Below, one piece after another: positions 11,901 through 23,417 of a DNA stretch of 64,000 nucleotides. Under the pieces are notes generated by a model that was not told the origin of the DNA, made no database searches, and worked only from the letters and a program-made list of their open reading frames with translations. The DNA is from Diplosphaera chodatii (lineage: Eukaryota > Chlorophyta > Trebouxiophyceae > Prasiolales > Stichococcaceae): the NCBI GenBank assembly GCA_032358165.1, contig JAALGY010000002.1, positions 238,973 to 302,972 of the forward strand, read 5' to 3'. The position numbers and the translations under genes were made by a program. Numbering within the stretch: the stretch's first letter is position 1; every line of letters starts with the position of its first letter.

Positions 11901-14900
11901 ATGCGTTCTGATCATGTGTGCCGTGATCCGCCTGTGGCAGCACGAAGGCTGAACGGGACCCAGCGTTTGAAGGGTGTCCCTGCGTTTTGCGGTTGGTGCC
12001 GAACAAGCCTTCCTGCATGATTGACAGACAGGCGGTACCAACTGGTATTGACAGTTGGTATAAGTCGACTTCTCGTTTAGTAGAGTGCTGGCCGCTGGAT
12101 ATAGGGGACGCTACCGTTTGGCAAGCGCCAAGCTGAGACAACTATCTTATGCGGCCACACTGCAGGTTGCTAGATTGCAGCCACTGCACGACCTTTGACA
12201 ACGGGTGAACATGTTTTGCTTCGCACAGGCTGCGCGTGGTGGTGATCGGCGGCGGGGTCTCAGGCCTCAAGGCAGCTCAGGACCTGCTGGCTGTAGATGC
12301 ACAGGTGGGACAGGGGTTTTAACCCTCGTAACATGCCACACGCACCTGGCATCGCCGTCTGGCGCACCCAGCTGCATCTGATAGCTGCCACCTTCCACAG
12401 TCTCATCAGCAACCTGCGACCATGCGCCCTGGGCTGTCGACTTTTGCCCCTGCAACGACACCGTGGCGGTCTGCAGGTGACAGTGCTGGAGGCACGGGAG
12501 CGGCTGGGGGGGCGCGTGCATACACGCAGCCTGACTGCGCGCGACGGCACGACCGTCAAGGTGCTGAGCTAAAAACTCCCTCCTGCAACATCACGGCAGT
12601 GAGTCCCATGCATCGTCCACGCATGTGGTTGGACAGGGTTGCACAACTTTTTTCTTGGAGCACAAGATCAGATTCGCTGACACCTACACGATGTGCACAG
12701 GTGGACATGGGCGCCACGTTTATTTGTGGCACGAGCCGGGAGGAGCCACGCAACCCCATGTTGACCTATGCCGTGGACTGCCTGAAGCTGGGCACGCGGC
12801 GCAAGCTGCGTGACGGTCCCCACGCAACTGCGGTCTACGACCGGTAGGCATCGTGAACATCCACTTGCCGCACTGCCTGCATGCAGCCGCCAAAAATGTG
12901 AGCGTCCTTATAAGGACCCACGCTGTTGATGCATGGTGTCGGCTGCCAAGCCGAGCTGCCGTTGATTTGACGCCTGCGGACAACAATGTCATTCGTTCAC
13001 AAGGCCCTTACCTGCTCCCTTACAAAGCGTGCCTCACGTCGCAGCGAGGGCAAGCTGCTCCCGGCCGAGAAGGTCGCAAAGGCGGAGAGGAAGTACCAGG
13101 CGCTACTGGCAAAGCTGCTGACGGGGTCTGCCGGGGAGCCTGGCGACACAACCTTGGAGCAAGGGGTTGCAAAGCTGCTACCCGGCCTGGACCTCAGCCC
13201 CGAGGTCAGCACAGTTCGTACACACACATCGTTGTGCTTTCCATATGCACGGGTTCCAGTGACACACAACTGCCCACCAGACGGCAGTGCTTTCATAATG
13301 GCTTGCATAGTGTGACGTATCCCTGAGTGCCTGAGTGTCTGTGCTCGGTCTGCAGGAGCAGCAGATCTCCGATGCCTTCACGAGTGACCTGTACGTGGCC
13401 GCGCTCGACACGCTGAGCTGGCGGGGGACGGTCGCTGATGGCTTTGACGGCGCTCACGAACTGGTGGTCGGCGGCTACTCGCAGGTGAATTCACCTCCCT
13501 TGGTCGATTAGATATTAGACTGCGATGGGTGGCTGCGACCATGCGGCGTCATCACCGCCGGCAGTATTGTTGCTGCCCAGGCACAGGTCACTTGGCCTCC
13601 GCTTGGGCGAAAGCCCCGTGAGTTCCAAGTGCAGGTAGTGGACGCACTGGCCGCGGGGGTGCCAGGAGACGGCGGCCCGCCGCTGCAGCAGAGAGCAGAC
13701 ATCCGGCTGCGGCAGGTCGTTGAGCGGGTGGAGCTGGTCGATGGCGGCGGCGTCGCAGTCCACATCCAGGGGCAGGTGAGGAGACAGCAGCTGCGCCTGG
13801 TGCGGTGCTGCTGGTCGGTCATCAACAGCGCCTTGTTGACAAAGGATGGGGTGTTGATGATGTAGAGCGCTGGAGCTTGCACGCTACTTTGAACCCTTTG
13901 CAAAACTCCTTGCACTCTGCCATGTCCAGCGCTATGTTCGCCGACACTCCTGCCTGTTAATGCGCCCTCAGGCGGAGCCACTGCTGGCACATGCGGCGGT
14001 TGTGACGCTGCCGCTGGGCGTCCTGCAGCGCGGTTCCGTCAAGTTCTCGCCAGAGCTGCCCAAGTACGTACACGATGCCATGATGAAAAATTTAAAAATT
14101 GCCGGACACACCAACGAGACACGGAGCCTTGCTTCTACAACGTGCATGTACTTGCACCCGTACTCTGATGCTGACTAGCAACGTTAAATCTGCTTGACCT
14201 TGCAGGTTCAAGCTTGAGGCGCTTGCTGGGTTGGCAATGGGAACAGAGAACCGGGTGGCGATGTTGTTCCCGGGCCCCCAACCCTTCTGGCCGCTTGAGC
14301 CGCACTTCCTGCGGCCACTAACAGGGTGAGCATTGGTTATCAAACACTGCAGCTGTGCTGAAGTAGAGGTTGGAAGGAGAGGCTGGTAGACTTTAATCTG
14401 TAGAGTGCTCGCACGAAGCCCAATTGAGCGTGCCTGCTGTTGCAGTCGGCATGCGGCGGCATTTGTGGACTCACATACAGTCGAAACTTATACAGCGCAG
14501 GCGGTACACCTACATCAACCTGCATGCGCTGGGCGTGCCGAACGTGTTGTGTGCCTGGGTCCGGCCCCACGTGAGCTTCAGCTCCCATCCATGCAGCCAT
14601 GTGCTGCACAATGGCAACCAGGTCTCATGCAGTACCCCACTCTGGCACAGGCTCGTGTGCTGCAAACACGAGCCGGCACCCATGACGAGCGCCAATTGCA
14701 TGCACGTGACCTTGGTGCCACCTGCAGGCAGTGGAGGAGGTGGAGGCGTGGAGTGACGAGGCAACCGTGGCAGATGTGTGCAGCCAGCTGCACTCTATTT
14801 ACGGTGCGTGTGCCATCGCCATTCTGGTGCGGGAGTGGCACACTATGATTGCATGGCATCACTAGCGGTGCAGCCACGGCGCCTTGCCCGCGGGTGCCAG

Positions 14901-15679
14901 GCAATTCGACATGACTGTGAACCATCGCTTCGTGACGCTGCCAGTCGTGGTACCGTGCAGGCGAGGCGTTCCAGGAGCCTGAGGATACACACGTGACGCG
15001 GTGGAAGTCCGACGAGTTCTGCTATGGCGCCTACTCATATGTGCCGGCTGTCGCCGGCCTGCCGGGGGAGCGGGCGGTCGCTGGCACGCGGGTGAGCTGT
15101 CGGGCTGCTAATCAGTGCACTCATCCATCCTGCAAACTCTAGAATTGAGCATTTTGCGGGCGTCACTCCCAGCGCGTTGAGCTGGCGCGCTGCCTTGCGT
15201 GCAGAACAACTATGACCTTTTGAGCGTCGCACTGACCGGCGACCATGAAGTAGACGCCAAGCGGGTGCGCGGCTGTTGCTGAGCGGTCGCAGGTGCAGGT
15301 TGCATTGAGATTCCTATGGACAAAGCATCACACTTTTATATGGTGAAATATCGCTTCGATGCAGGCCTCCAAGAAAGGCTTTGCGCCGCGCAAGACCACC
15401 CGCCTGTACTTTGCAGGCGAAGCAACACACAAGGAAGATGCATACACCGTGCATGGCGCGTACATGTCAGGTGACGTTGCTCGAACAGCGATCATCTGCT
15501 TGCGTTTTATGATCACACGCTGCGGGCAGTGCAGTCAACCGGTGAGGGGCACACCATTGTCTGCCAATTTGTGCCCGAACTGCCACCCTGTGTGGACAGG
15601 GCAGCGCGAGGCGGACCGCATAGCGCAGTGGTGGCGACGATTTGGTGCCGGCATAATCGCGGCGCCCAGCGCCAGCTGA
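8972..15679 (+). CDS. LSD1-like (LDL) flavin amine oxidase with N-terminal AP2-like and Cys-rich regions
   Basis: Predicted nuclear FAD-dependent amine oxidase of the lysine-specific histone demethylase family. Confident exons: 10131-10238, 10421-10525, 10617-10724, 10851-11009, 11074-11313, 11394-11513, 11573-11832, 12229-12304, 12477-12560, 12701-12843, 13045-13204, 13356-13483, 13634-13774, 13972-14063, 14205-14325, 14501-14570, 14727-14803, 14961-15091, 15205-15264, 15365-15470, 15600-15679 (TGA). Exon phases match across the oxidase part. Motifs in order: basic NLS (PPPKRKCGHGRK, near 9,045), AP2-like patch (KEAALAYDAAAL...NFP), CxxC-rich stretch, FAD-binding VVVIGGGVSGLKAA, VLEARERLGGRVHT, AVVTLPLGVLQRG, RWKSDEFCYGAYSY and C-terminal FAGEATHKEDAYTVHGA. 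The Lys that is nearly invariant in LSD1 (NK before VAMLF) is Arg here. No SWIRM or Tower domain is seen. The N-terminus and the exons between 9,193 and 10,015 are uncertain. Confidence 0.85.
10015..10238 (+). other. AP2-like sequence patch within the LSD1-like gene
   Basis: Exon 10015-10071 reads NGVFGVTHALGPSKQ, and a possible short intron (10072-10130) leads to an exon reading VKEAALAYDAAAL then DVDTNFP. The second part matches the helix and the NFP end of plant/algal AP2 domains (EAARAYDxAAxxxxGxxAxxNFP); the first resembles the YRGV start. The strands between them are weak, so this may be a degenerate or partial AP2 fold. The intron boundary is the least certain part, because a donor at 10094 would put the next exon out of phase. 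Confidence 0.45.
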
Positions 15680-16462
15680 GCACCGGATGCCGGCTATAGC
15701 AGCGACGGCATTTGCTGCTGGGAGTGCACAGGGGCACGACTCCGGAAACCCGGCACGATGTGTGTTCTGAGCATGGCGTCCGCTTGGTAGTTGAGCCGTA
15801 TGCCTGGCAGCACTATGTTCCGTTCAGAGGTGTGCCAACAGCTGATAGGTATTCTATGACCAGCTGTTTGCGGGTATTGACAGTATAGTGGCATAGCAGG
15901 TGCGTGCTGGCAGCGTGGTCAAGCGCAATGCAATGTTCGTGTGCTGCCGCCATGGTCTCATGCTACAACGACCTACAAGGTGCAACAGTTTCACTGGCGC
16001 ACTTGTTGTTGGAACTACGGTGCTCAATACCTACTGCTGGTACATACTGACGTTGTTGCCTGGCGGCGGCCGAGATGCTGGAAATGCCCTGGCTGGCCGC
16101 CCGGTTGGTATCTGTCCAGCGGCGGCGGCGGCCGGCATGGTGGATCCTGCTCCACGTGCACCTTCCTGCTGAGCCGCATGCCGCAAGCTGCAAGTTGAAC
16201 CTGGACTTCTGAACTGCGCTGGCGGGAGATGGTATGTGGGTCGTTGCTGACCCACAAACGCAAGAGGTTGTCACTTGGATGTTCCAACAGTTTTCGGCGA
16301 ATTGACAATAAAAGTGACGTGCACGAGCATGCTCCGATAAGGAGCAAATGTGCGACGCAGTTCCCCATCAACCCACCAGCAGCTCTTCACTGCCATTTGG
16401 GACTCTAAGATATTAAGTCCCATACATGTGCATGCATTGCAATGTATGATTGCATGCAGCAC
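15680..16462. other. Intergenic region, no supported gene
   Basis: Lies between the convergent 3' ends of the LSD1-like gene (+) and gene C (-). The last exon(s) of gene C may extend into it: a minus frame stays open to about 16,271. Nothing else is recognisable. Confidence 0.4.
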
Positions 16463-18462
16463 CGACAGGACTGCGGCAACATCCGCTTGGATAGGTCCGA
16501 ACACTCGGCTCTGCAGCAGCCTCAGCACATGCAGCATGCCGCAACATGTGCTGTCCAGGCAGACGGGCAGCATGTAATTGTCGGTCCAATGACCTGCCTG
16601 CTGCGCGAATGCCATTATCGACCCAAGGATGGAGTTGCCTGGATGTAGCGGCCCGCTCAGGGGCCTCAGCATGCTCGTGCAGTTGCTATGAGGTGCGATC
16701 CAACCGCGCCTGCACTGTGCAGCGGCTGTTGTGCCCCAGCCCCTCCAGTGCTGACATGAGCGCACTCTGCAATCTCCTTCACGAGCCACAGCTCGCATCG
16801 ACGAGGCCTCTGTCTGCCGCGACGCTGACGCTGACGGTGATGCCGATGGCCGTTGCAACTGCAGTTCGCCGATTTTGCGATGCCGTTCCCCAGCATGTGT
16901 TCCGGGGCCATCACCAGCATTGCGGGTGGGGTCAGTGTGCGAGTCGTGCACGCGTATGCTGCTGATCTGTCGAGCTTCGTTGCAAGATGATGATCGTGCT
17001 GATCCAAAATCGTTGCGGCCTGCAGCTGCCGAATGGCTCCTCCAGTGTTGGCGCCCGGCATCATCCCTTGGCAATTTTGGACATGTTCGCCTGCACATGA
17101 AGGTAGGTTGTGAAGCTGCTCATTACTGCAGTTGGCAAGGCCGCGACAAAGTCCTTCACTGTCGTCCGAAAAGATTGCTGTGACATCGTGCAGATGTATT
17201 GTGACATGATGCCGGCCACCGCTTGCAGCCTGGATGCTGACGACGCTGGAGCTGGAGCTGGAGGGGCGCTGGGGCCGGAGCTGGAGGGCCTACGGCCGAC
17301 GGCCATGCAGGGCGGGCAGCACCGGACTCCAGTTCCGAAGCAGTCTGCCACGCCAATGTGCCTGCTCCGGCGAGCTCCCGCTCAGGTCTCTGTCTGTTCA
17401 AGGCGGCACTGAGAGTGCGCGTCACTGCCTTGGGTCTCGCAAATACATGCAGCAGATGATCAACTTGTCGTTGATGGCATCTCCACCGGCATCCGATGAT
17501 GCCTGAACATCACAGCCATGTTGATCTGAAAACCTCACCATGGGCACAGTTGACGATATATTCCTCATTGCAGTTTGACTTTGCCGCTGCAGGGCGCATG
17601 GGCCGTGACGTCACGGCGTCCGAAGCAGCAGCAACGCGCGCCCTGACGCAACTGCAACCCCTGGCAGCATCCGACCACCTGACCGGCTCCTCCAAGCCAG
17701 GGTGCGCCTGGTTGGTAACTACGCAGCCCACAATGCAGCCCACGATCTGTCACACGTGACCAAGCAGCGTTGCAAGTAGCACCACTTGCTGCTGGGTGTA
17801 CCTCGCTGCACGCCGTCCAAGACGGCTGTTTGTCAAACGCATCCAGGGTCGCCGGCAATCAGAGGATGACACCTGGCATGCGGGCTGCAGGCTGCTGCCG
17901 TTGGGCCCAGAGTGCGGCAGATTGGTGGCCCTCACCGCGCTTGAGAGGCCGCAGGTGAGACGCTGCAGGAGCCAGCAATTACTGCGTGGTCTTGGCTCCC
18001 ACTCCCATCCTTGGAGAGTGCGTGCACTTGCAGCTGCGTATCAGCACTGCCTTTCAGTCCAGAACCGGCGTCAGTATCATTATACTGCGCACGCTCAACA
18101 TGCATCAGCAGCAGCATCAGCATGTCACTGCTACTGCCTGTGCTCAGCCTTCAACACGAGTGCCCCTTGCTGCTCTTCAGGATGATGACTCGCTGTGAGG
18201 CGTCGTCAGGGACCGTGGTGCGCAGGAGCCTGGGGGGGGGGGCCACAGCTTCCGCCATGACCACCGCCGAGCGTGGAGGGCGGGCACCTTCACGGGCGCC
18301 GGCAGGCGTCCTGCCTCCACCCTGGACGGCGCCGCGTGCACCGCCGCCGCCGCCGCCCGTGCCATCCCCCGTTCGGCCCCTTGGCGCTGGGCAGCTCAGG
18401 GTCCGTAATTCTGTCAAAATATTCGCTACAGGGTGGGCAAAGTTTGGGCCACCGAGTTGCAT
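16463..18462 (-). CDS. Multi-exon gene of unknown function (gene C)
   Basis: Not recognised. The likely start is the ATG at 18462, opening a Gly/Pro/Ala-rich N-terminus with a low-complexity Gly run. The reading frame crosses an 11-base G homopolymer at 18,232-18,242, a possible site of frameshift or sequencing error. Exons with good codon content and splice signals include one near 17,226-17,095, with a Ser/Thr-rich helical sequence, and 16597-16463. The latter is 45 residues (AG acceptor, TCG|GTGCTG donor) and carries three Cys and a hydrophobic helix. The intervening part (16,660-17,000 and 17,300-18,100) has competing frames. It could be more than one gene. No enzyme motif was found. Confidence 0.4.
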
Positions 18463-19639
18463 TCGCCAAACTCCCCGGCACGACTGCCGTCCTTGACGCT
18501 GGGGATGATCGGGTCAGCGTGGCAGCTGTCACACACTATGCGAGTCGATACGTGTAGGGTCATGCTTCGCCCCTGATGTGCATCGCATAGAGCGCAGCGA
18601 GAGCTGGTTTTGATGCCGCCCTGCGGGATTTAGTTTCGATGGCCAGTGCCATGCGTAACACTGTCGTCTTTTGCTTCTGATCGCATGGTGACCCAAGGGT
18701 TGCCAACACATTCGGATGGTTTGGTTGCAGTAATGCAGCTCGGAGACCGCACCTGAGGTGCGCTGCGCCTCCGGGGATGCGTTGTGGGGTGACGAGCTGC
18801 CCACAGGCTGCCGTGGGCCGCTGTGGGCACACCACTCCGCAAATGGCAGGTGGGCTTTGCTACTTTTTGTGGGTTTGTGGTCCTGTCGTCGCAAGTCGTC
18901 CATCCAGCCATTTGCACCTATGATTCGATGTGTGCAGGAGCAGAGGCTGAGTGTTCATGGGTGCACTGCAGGTTCTGCCGTCTGGAGTGCTGACTCCCTT
19001 GGCGCCAGACAACAGGCAGGCTTCCATCCGTATACTAGCAGCTGACTCTGCAGCTGTCGTCTGTGCGTGTGACCAGCCCTAGGTATATTGTTGCTGTTAC
19101 CGCGCAAGAAAATTGGGGATGTCAGTTCTGTCGTGGCTCCCAAGCTGCGGTGGATGAGTCCGTCGGCAACTGCCACGCGGTGTGGCCTGCAGAAGGTATG
19201 AAGGCGTACTTTATGATCACGAGTTGAGTCTGTCAAGTTTTCATATTTGCTGCATCTAGCCATCTTCAAGAGTGCTGCTGCATCGAGCAGAAGCAGTCGT
19301 TGATGGTACGTGGTTGCTGACAGGCTGCGGTGTGGCGCACCGGCGCTCAGACTACTCAGCTCGCCTGGCAAGTGCGCCAAGTTGTTGCTGCGTACGTCCA
19401 GCCTTTCACAGCTGTTGACTGTGCATATGACACTACCCCAGATGTGGTGGGACCGTGTAGAAGCAGAGGTGCCATGCATGCCGCCGTGCGCAGGGCGCAT
19501 TGTGGCCCATCATCAGTGCCCCCAGTCTCGAACAATCCTGGGCCTGCAAGTGACAGGCAGGCCTGCTCGCGGTGGGCACCAACCGTTCCTGCCGCGCCAC
19601 GCGCATCAAGCCAGCCTCACACCGGGGTTGGTGGCGCAG
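18463..19639. other. Mostly uninterpretable region with one LRR-like antisense stretch
   Basis: No complete gene could be built. On the minus strand, 19,330-19,420 encodes one 24-residue stretch with leucine-rich-repeat spacing (LDVRSNNLAHLPGELSSL), preceded by an AG acceptor-like site. No adjoining LRR units were found on either side. Confidence 0.3.
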
Positions 19640-20670
19640 GAGCAGAGCAGCACATGATGTCGATGCTTCAGGGTGCCCTGCTGAAATTTGCCAACACCAC
19701 AGCTGGCCCTGGCGGAACTGCAGATGGCAGGTGGGCCTTGCCCCTTGCTGACATGCACCCTGTTCAAGTAACCGCTCGTGCACATGGCGAGCTCGGTTGT
19801 GATGCTCTGGCATGCCTGCAGCGCCGTGCTGCTCATCTTCATGAATCACATCCTAGCACGACTTTAGGGCTGGACATCTGGCCATCCCAAGCAGCCGGTG
19901 CTGCCGACTGATCCATCGACCTCTGCCTTGTGCTCTCCGCAGGACATTGCGGTGCAGCGGGCGGTGGACCCCGGGTGGCGCGACATGTCTGTTGGACGGG
20001 GTGCGCGCTTCCCGTGGCCACCACGCTGGAGGTGGAACCTGTAGTGATGATGTGAACCGTACCAGCCCTGGGTTCCCATTTTATTTGCTGCTGCACATGG
20101 TGCGGGGTGCTACCATGGCGCGGCTGGGCTGGCCCGATGCCCGTTCATGTTCACAGAAACGCCATGTGCCGAAGTTTGGTAATCTTCACGGCTACTTGGG
20201 GTTTAAGCTCTGTCATAACTGTAGTGCTGGCCAAGGTTTCTCATCTGGCAGACACTGACTTTGCGGCTACTGCCCGCTCCAGGTGGTGCGGCCTCCAGCC
20301 CTGCAGCCGTGCAGCTGGGCACGGCCGCCCCGCCGGACCCGACGGCGCTGGCGGCGCACCCGCATATCCAGGAGCTCAATGCAACCCCCGACCTGTGCCC
20401 ACTGGTACGCCCTGATGGATGTACAGCAACGGTTTCCTTGTCCTTGGAAATCCAGACCATGATGTGAATGTATGTAGATGCACCGATGGTGGTAGAATAT
20501 CTACTTCCTGTCTTCCAGGCATGGCAGCAACTGGCTACCAACAGTTTCAGCACCTTGTGCACACTCGCTGTCAGCGGCATGACATTGACGCCACCGCACC
20601 TCGCTCCTTGCCGCAGGTGAATGCCCTGCGGGCTGCGGGCGCTGGCAGCCTGCTGGAGGCAAAGCAGTGA
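19640..20670 (+). CDS. Small multi-exon gene of unknown function (gene D)
   Basis: Several plus-strand exons seem to belong together. One is 19640-19730, with an ATG at 19654. Another starts after CCGCAG at about 19944. A third is about 20282-20403, Ala/Pro-rich, and ends in a GTACGC donor. The terminal exon is 20616-20670 with a TGA. The last two join in phase 0 and give a helical C-terminus ending LLEAKQ. The join from the first to the second exon does not keep the best frame, so the model is weak. Not similar to any family I recognise; a helical repeat or adaptor protein is possible. Confidence 0.35.
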
Positions 20671-21349
20671 CGGCGCAACCACGACATGTGCGCCTTTGCC
20701 AGCAGCGACAAAGCTGTGCCAATGCCAGCACGGAACCCCGCATGTTGATGCACCTGCAGGAGTCATGCCGCTGGTGCACAGAGCGGTGCTGCGTTGGTGA
20801 CTGCAGTAGCTGCAGAATGCACCGCAGCATGTGCAAACTGCTGTTGGCGACTCGAAACGAGTGTGGCACACAGCTGACCGACTGAAGCAGCGGCAGAGTG
20901 AAAGACTGTTGGCCTATCGTGTGTGATGCAGGCTGCTGGCGGACAGCCCGGCAGAGTCATTGCTGCTGCTGCAGAGCCGCCTTCCTTTCCAATCGCACGC
21001 ACATGATTTTGCACCAGCCGGCAGCACGTTGGCATGTTTGCAGTGTCAGGTCGTGGATTGTGCGTCATGCCAGAGTGGCAGGTAGTCCCGACACTGCATC
21101 CATCGCTCAGCAGCAGCATGGTAGTATGCACAGCTGGCATCATAGCACAACATCGTTTTGCAAGCCACCTCAATCTGCGTAGGCGAAGCTACAAAACTGT
21201 TGAGAAGACCGCCATCAAAGACCAGCGCAACCGCCCACGTGGATGTGTTGCATATCCCCATCGACTGTTGCCAGTTGCTGCAACTGATATGCAGCCTGAT
21301 GCACATGAAAGCTACCTCCCGATGCACTAGGGCCAGCCAGATGCACAGC
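20671..21349. other. Intergenic region, no supported gene
   Basis: Open frames exist on both strands, but none combines splice signals, codon content and a recognisable motif. Confidence 0.4.
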
Positions 21350-23417
21350 GCATGGCTGTGGTGACGGCATGAGATGCGCCGTACAGCTCCACCGTTGACC
21401 AGCCAGCGCGGGCGCCGCCCTCTTCCTTGAAGAGCGCAAACACGCCGGTGTGCCGTCCGCCATACCACCTGTCAGCATTGCACAGCCGCAGAACTTTGTT
21501 TGTAATGAAACTGCGCCCATCCGATGCTTCGGTGCATGTCATGTGCCAGCATTGGCCAATTCCCACATGGCATTGGCTTATGTCCCACTGCAATGAACTC
21601 ACAGCGTTCGATCCAAGTGCAAACAGCAAAGGTTGAGTGTCCAAAAGCTCACTTGCCCAGGCCACGGAACACCAGCGCGAGACTGCCAGGTTTGCGATCC
21701 GTGCTGACAAACTCACGCCGCACCCGCAGGAATGCAGGCGGCATGCACGTCTCGCCGCGCTGACACTGGAAGTTCACCTGCAGAGGCATGCGATATATGC
21801 TCTAGCACTTGGCATGTCTGTGACACGTGGAATGGCGGCCCCCGCTCATCTCATGCTGATGCAATGCCAGCATAGCGCAGGGAAGCTTTTCAGGACTGAC
21901 AGCAGAGTGAGCGACGCACATGAAACTGGGCGCCGTTCACGTCCAGTCCGAATGCCGCCCATGAGTGTATCGTCACGCCTCCCGGCAGCGCCTTCTCATG
22001 CACGGCGACGCTGAGCTTCTCCAGCAGCATGGTGATGCTGCCGCCCGCATCGCCCGCATCGCACGATGGAGCCTGCATGGCAAGGGGTCCGAGCGTCTCA
22101 GTCGCGGCAGCTCGAGTAGATGCGTGGTGGAGCCTTCTGGCCACCACTCCCCACTGATGCCAATGCAGTATATGCGGGATGGGTGCAGCACTGTTGCATC
22201 GTGCAGCCACCCCATTCGGATGTAGGGAATGTCCATTGTCTGTCGCTGGCGGAGCAGTTCTTGGGAGAAGGTAACATTGCCTGCATTCCGAGACGTGCCA
22301 AGGCGCACTGGAGCCTCCCGCGTGACACACCTGATGCTGCTCAAGGACCTTGATGGTGTTCGATGTCGATCTTGGGTCCACCGCATTGGGGTACCGCCGC
22401 CGCAGGTCAATGACGCCCAGCCCTCCTCCCGCAAAGTCGGGGTCCCACTCCTGCAAAGCCGAAGGGTGATCCTGTGCAAACAATAGAACATATGTTCATA
22501 TCCAGCACGCATCACGCCAAGCACTGAAGAGTTGTGTGCTCAGGGCAAAAGTGTCACATGCGATGAATGTCATCCCAATAGCAGCTCTCAGATGCTACGA
22601 CGAGGGCCCTGCTGTCACCAAACAAGGACATGCTTTATTTTCATGCCAACCGCGCCTGTCCTGCGGAACTGGGTGCGGCGGCGGCCGCTGGCTGTCGCCG
22701 GGCGTCCGAGGCGGCGCGAGGCCTTTGAGCGGGCTCCGCCCCTCCAGGCTGTGGCTGCTGAACACTCTGCAGCGCTGCACGTGGCGGCGCCATCGGCGCA
22801 GCTTGCACCCACCCCCATGCTTGGCGCTGCTGCCGTGGGGCTGCGCTCTGCATCGCCAATGGCAGTGGCTGCTGGCTGGCCACCGTGCTGTGCGACTGCT
22901 GCTGAGCGCCGCGCTCTGCTGTGGTCGCTTCTACCTGTTGTACATCCGGTGGCCGCTGCGCACCATGCGCTGCTGCCATGGAATGCTGCACCTGTACATC
23001 CTGTCTCTGCGATGTGGCACGAGCCGAGGGTGCAGCGGCTGTGGGCGCTGCCGTGTGCTGCTGAGCAGGCGCTGCAGCCAACTGTGGCTGCATGGCTGGC
23101 ACCGAGTTGACGGGGGCAGACCCCAGGGCGACTGCGGGCGAGCCTGCGGCCGGCGAGCCGCCATCGCCGCCGACAGCCGGTGATGCTGACCGCCCCCGCT
23201 TGCGGCTCTGCCAGTCTGGCTCCCGCAGCAGCTGCCCTGGCGGCCGTTCAATGGAGCGGCGGCTGGCAGCTGTGCAGGCAGCCTCCGGCTCTCGCTCTTC
23301 TTCGATCTCGTCGTCTGACATCACGTCGTACAGCCTGAGGAATGCGCCTACAGTCTCAGTGCCAGCCTGGCGGGAGCCGTTTGCTGACAATGGGCACTCG
23401 GGCTCACAACACTGCAC
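21350..23417 (-). CDS. Gene of unknown function with Gln/Ala/Pro-rich N-terminus (gene E)
   Basis: The 5' part is a long minus-strand open frame (23,417 to about 22,641) with an ATG at 23321 opening an acidic patch (MSDDEIEEE). It is followed by a basic SRKRGRSASP cluster and then about 150 residues rich in Gln, Ala and Pro, the composition of a disordered nuclear regulator. Downstream exons have better-conserved-looking sequence: about 22,455-22,350 (EWDPDFAGGGLGVIDL), about 22,245-22,160 (MDIPYIRMGWLHDATVL), about 22,060-21,920 and about 21,455-21,370 (WYGGRHTGVFALF). Each has plausible AG/GT borders, but I did not verify every phase. No family was recognised. The open frame on the opposite strand at 22,532-23,183 is its shadow. 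Confidence 0.4.

Noticed and set aside
13045..13204. LSD1 Tower domain
   Set aside because: The helical exon is about 53 residues and lies where plant LDLs have a short helical stretch; the CoREST-binding Tower would be about twice as long and placed differently.
21350..22480. PiggyBac-like transposase
   Set aside because: The WYGGRHTGVFALF segment loosely recalls the piggyBac W/Y...GT pattern, but no DDD residues or C-terminal Cys domain are seen.
22532..23183. Long plus-strand open frames as a gene
   Set aside because: They are the complement of the Gln/Ala/Pro-rich minus-strand exon of gene E. GC-rich, low-complexity coding sequence opens several frames at once.
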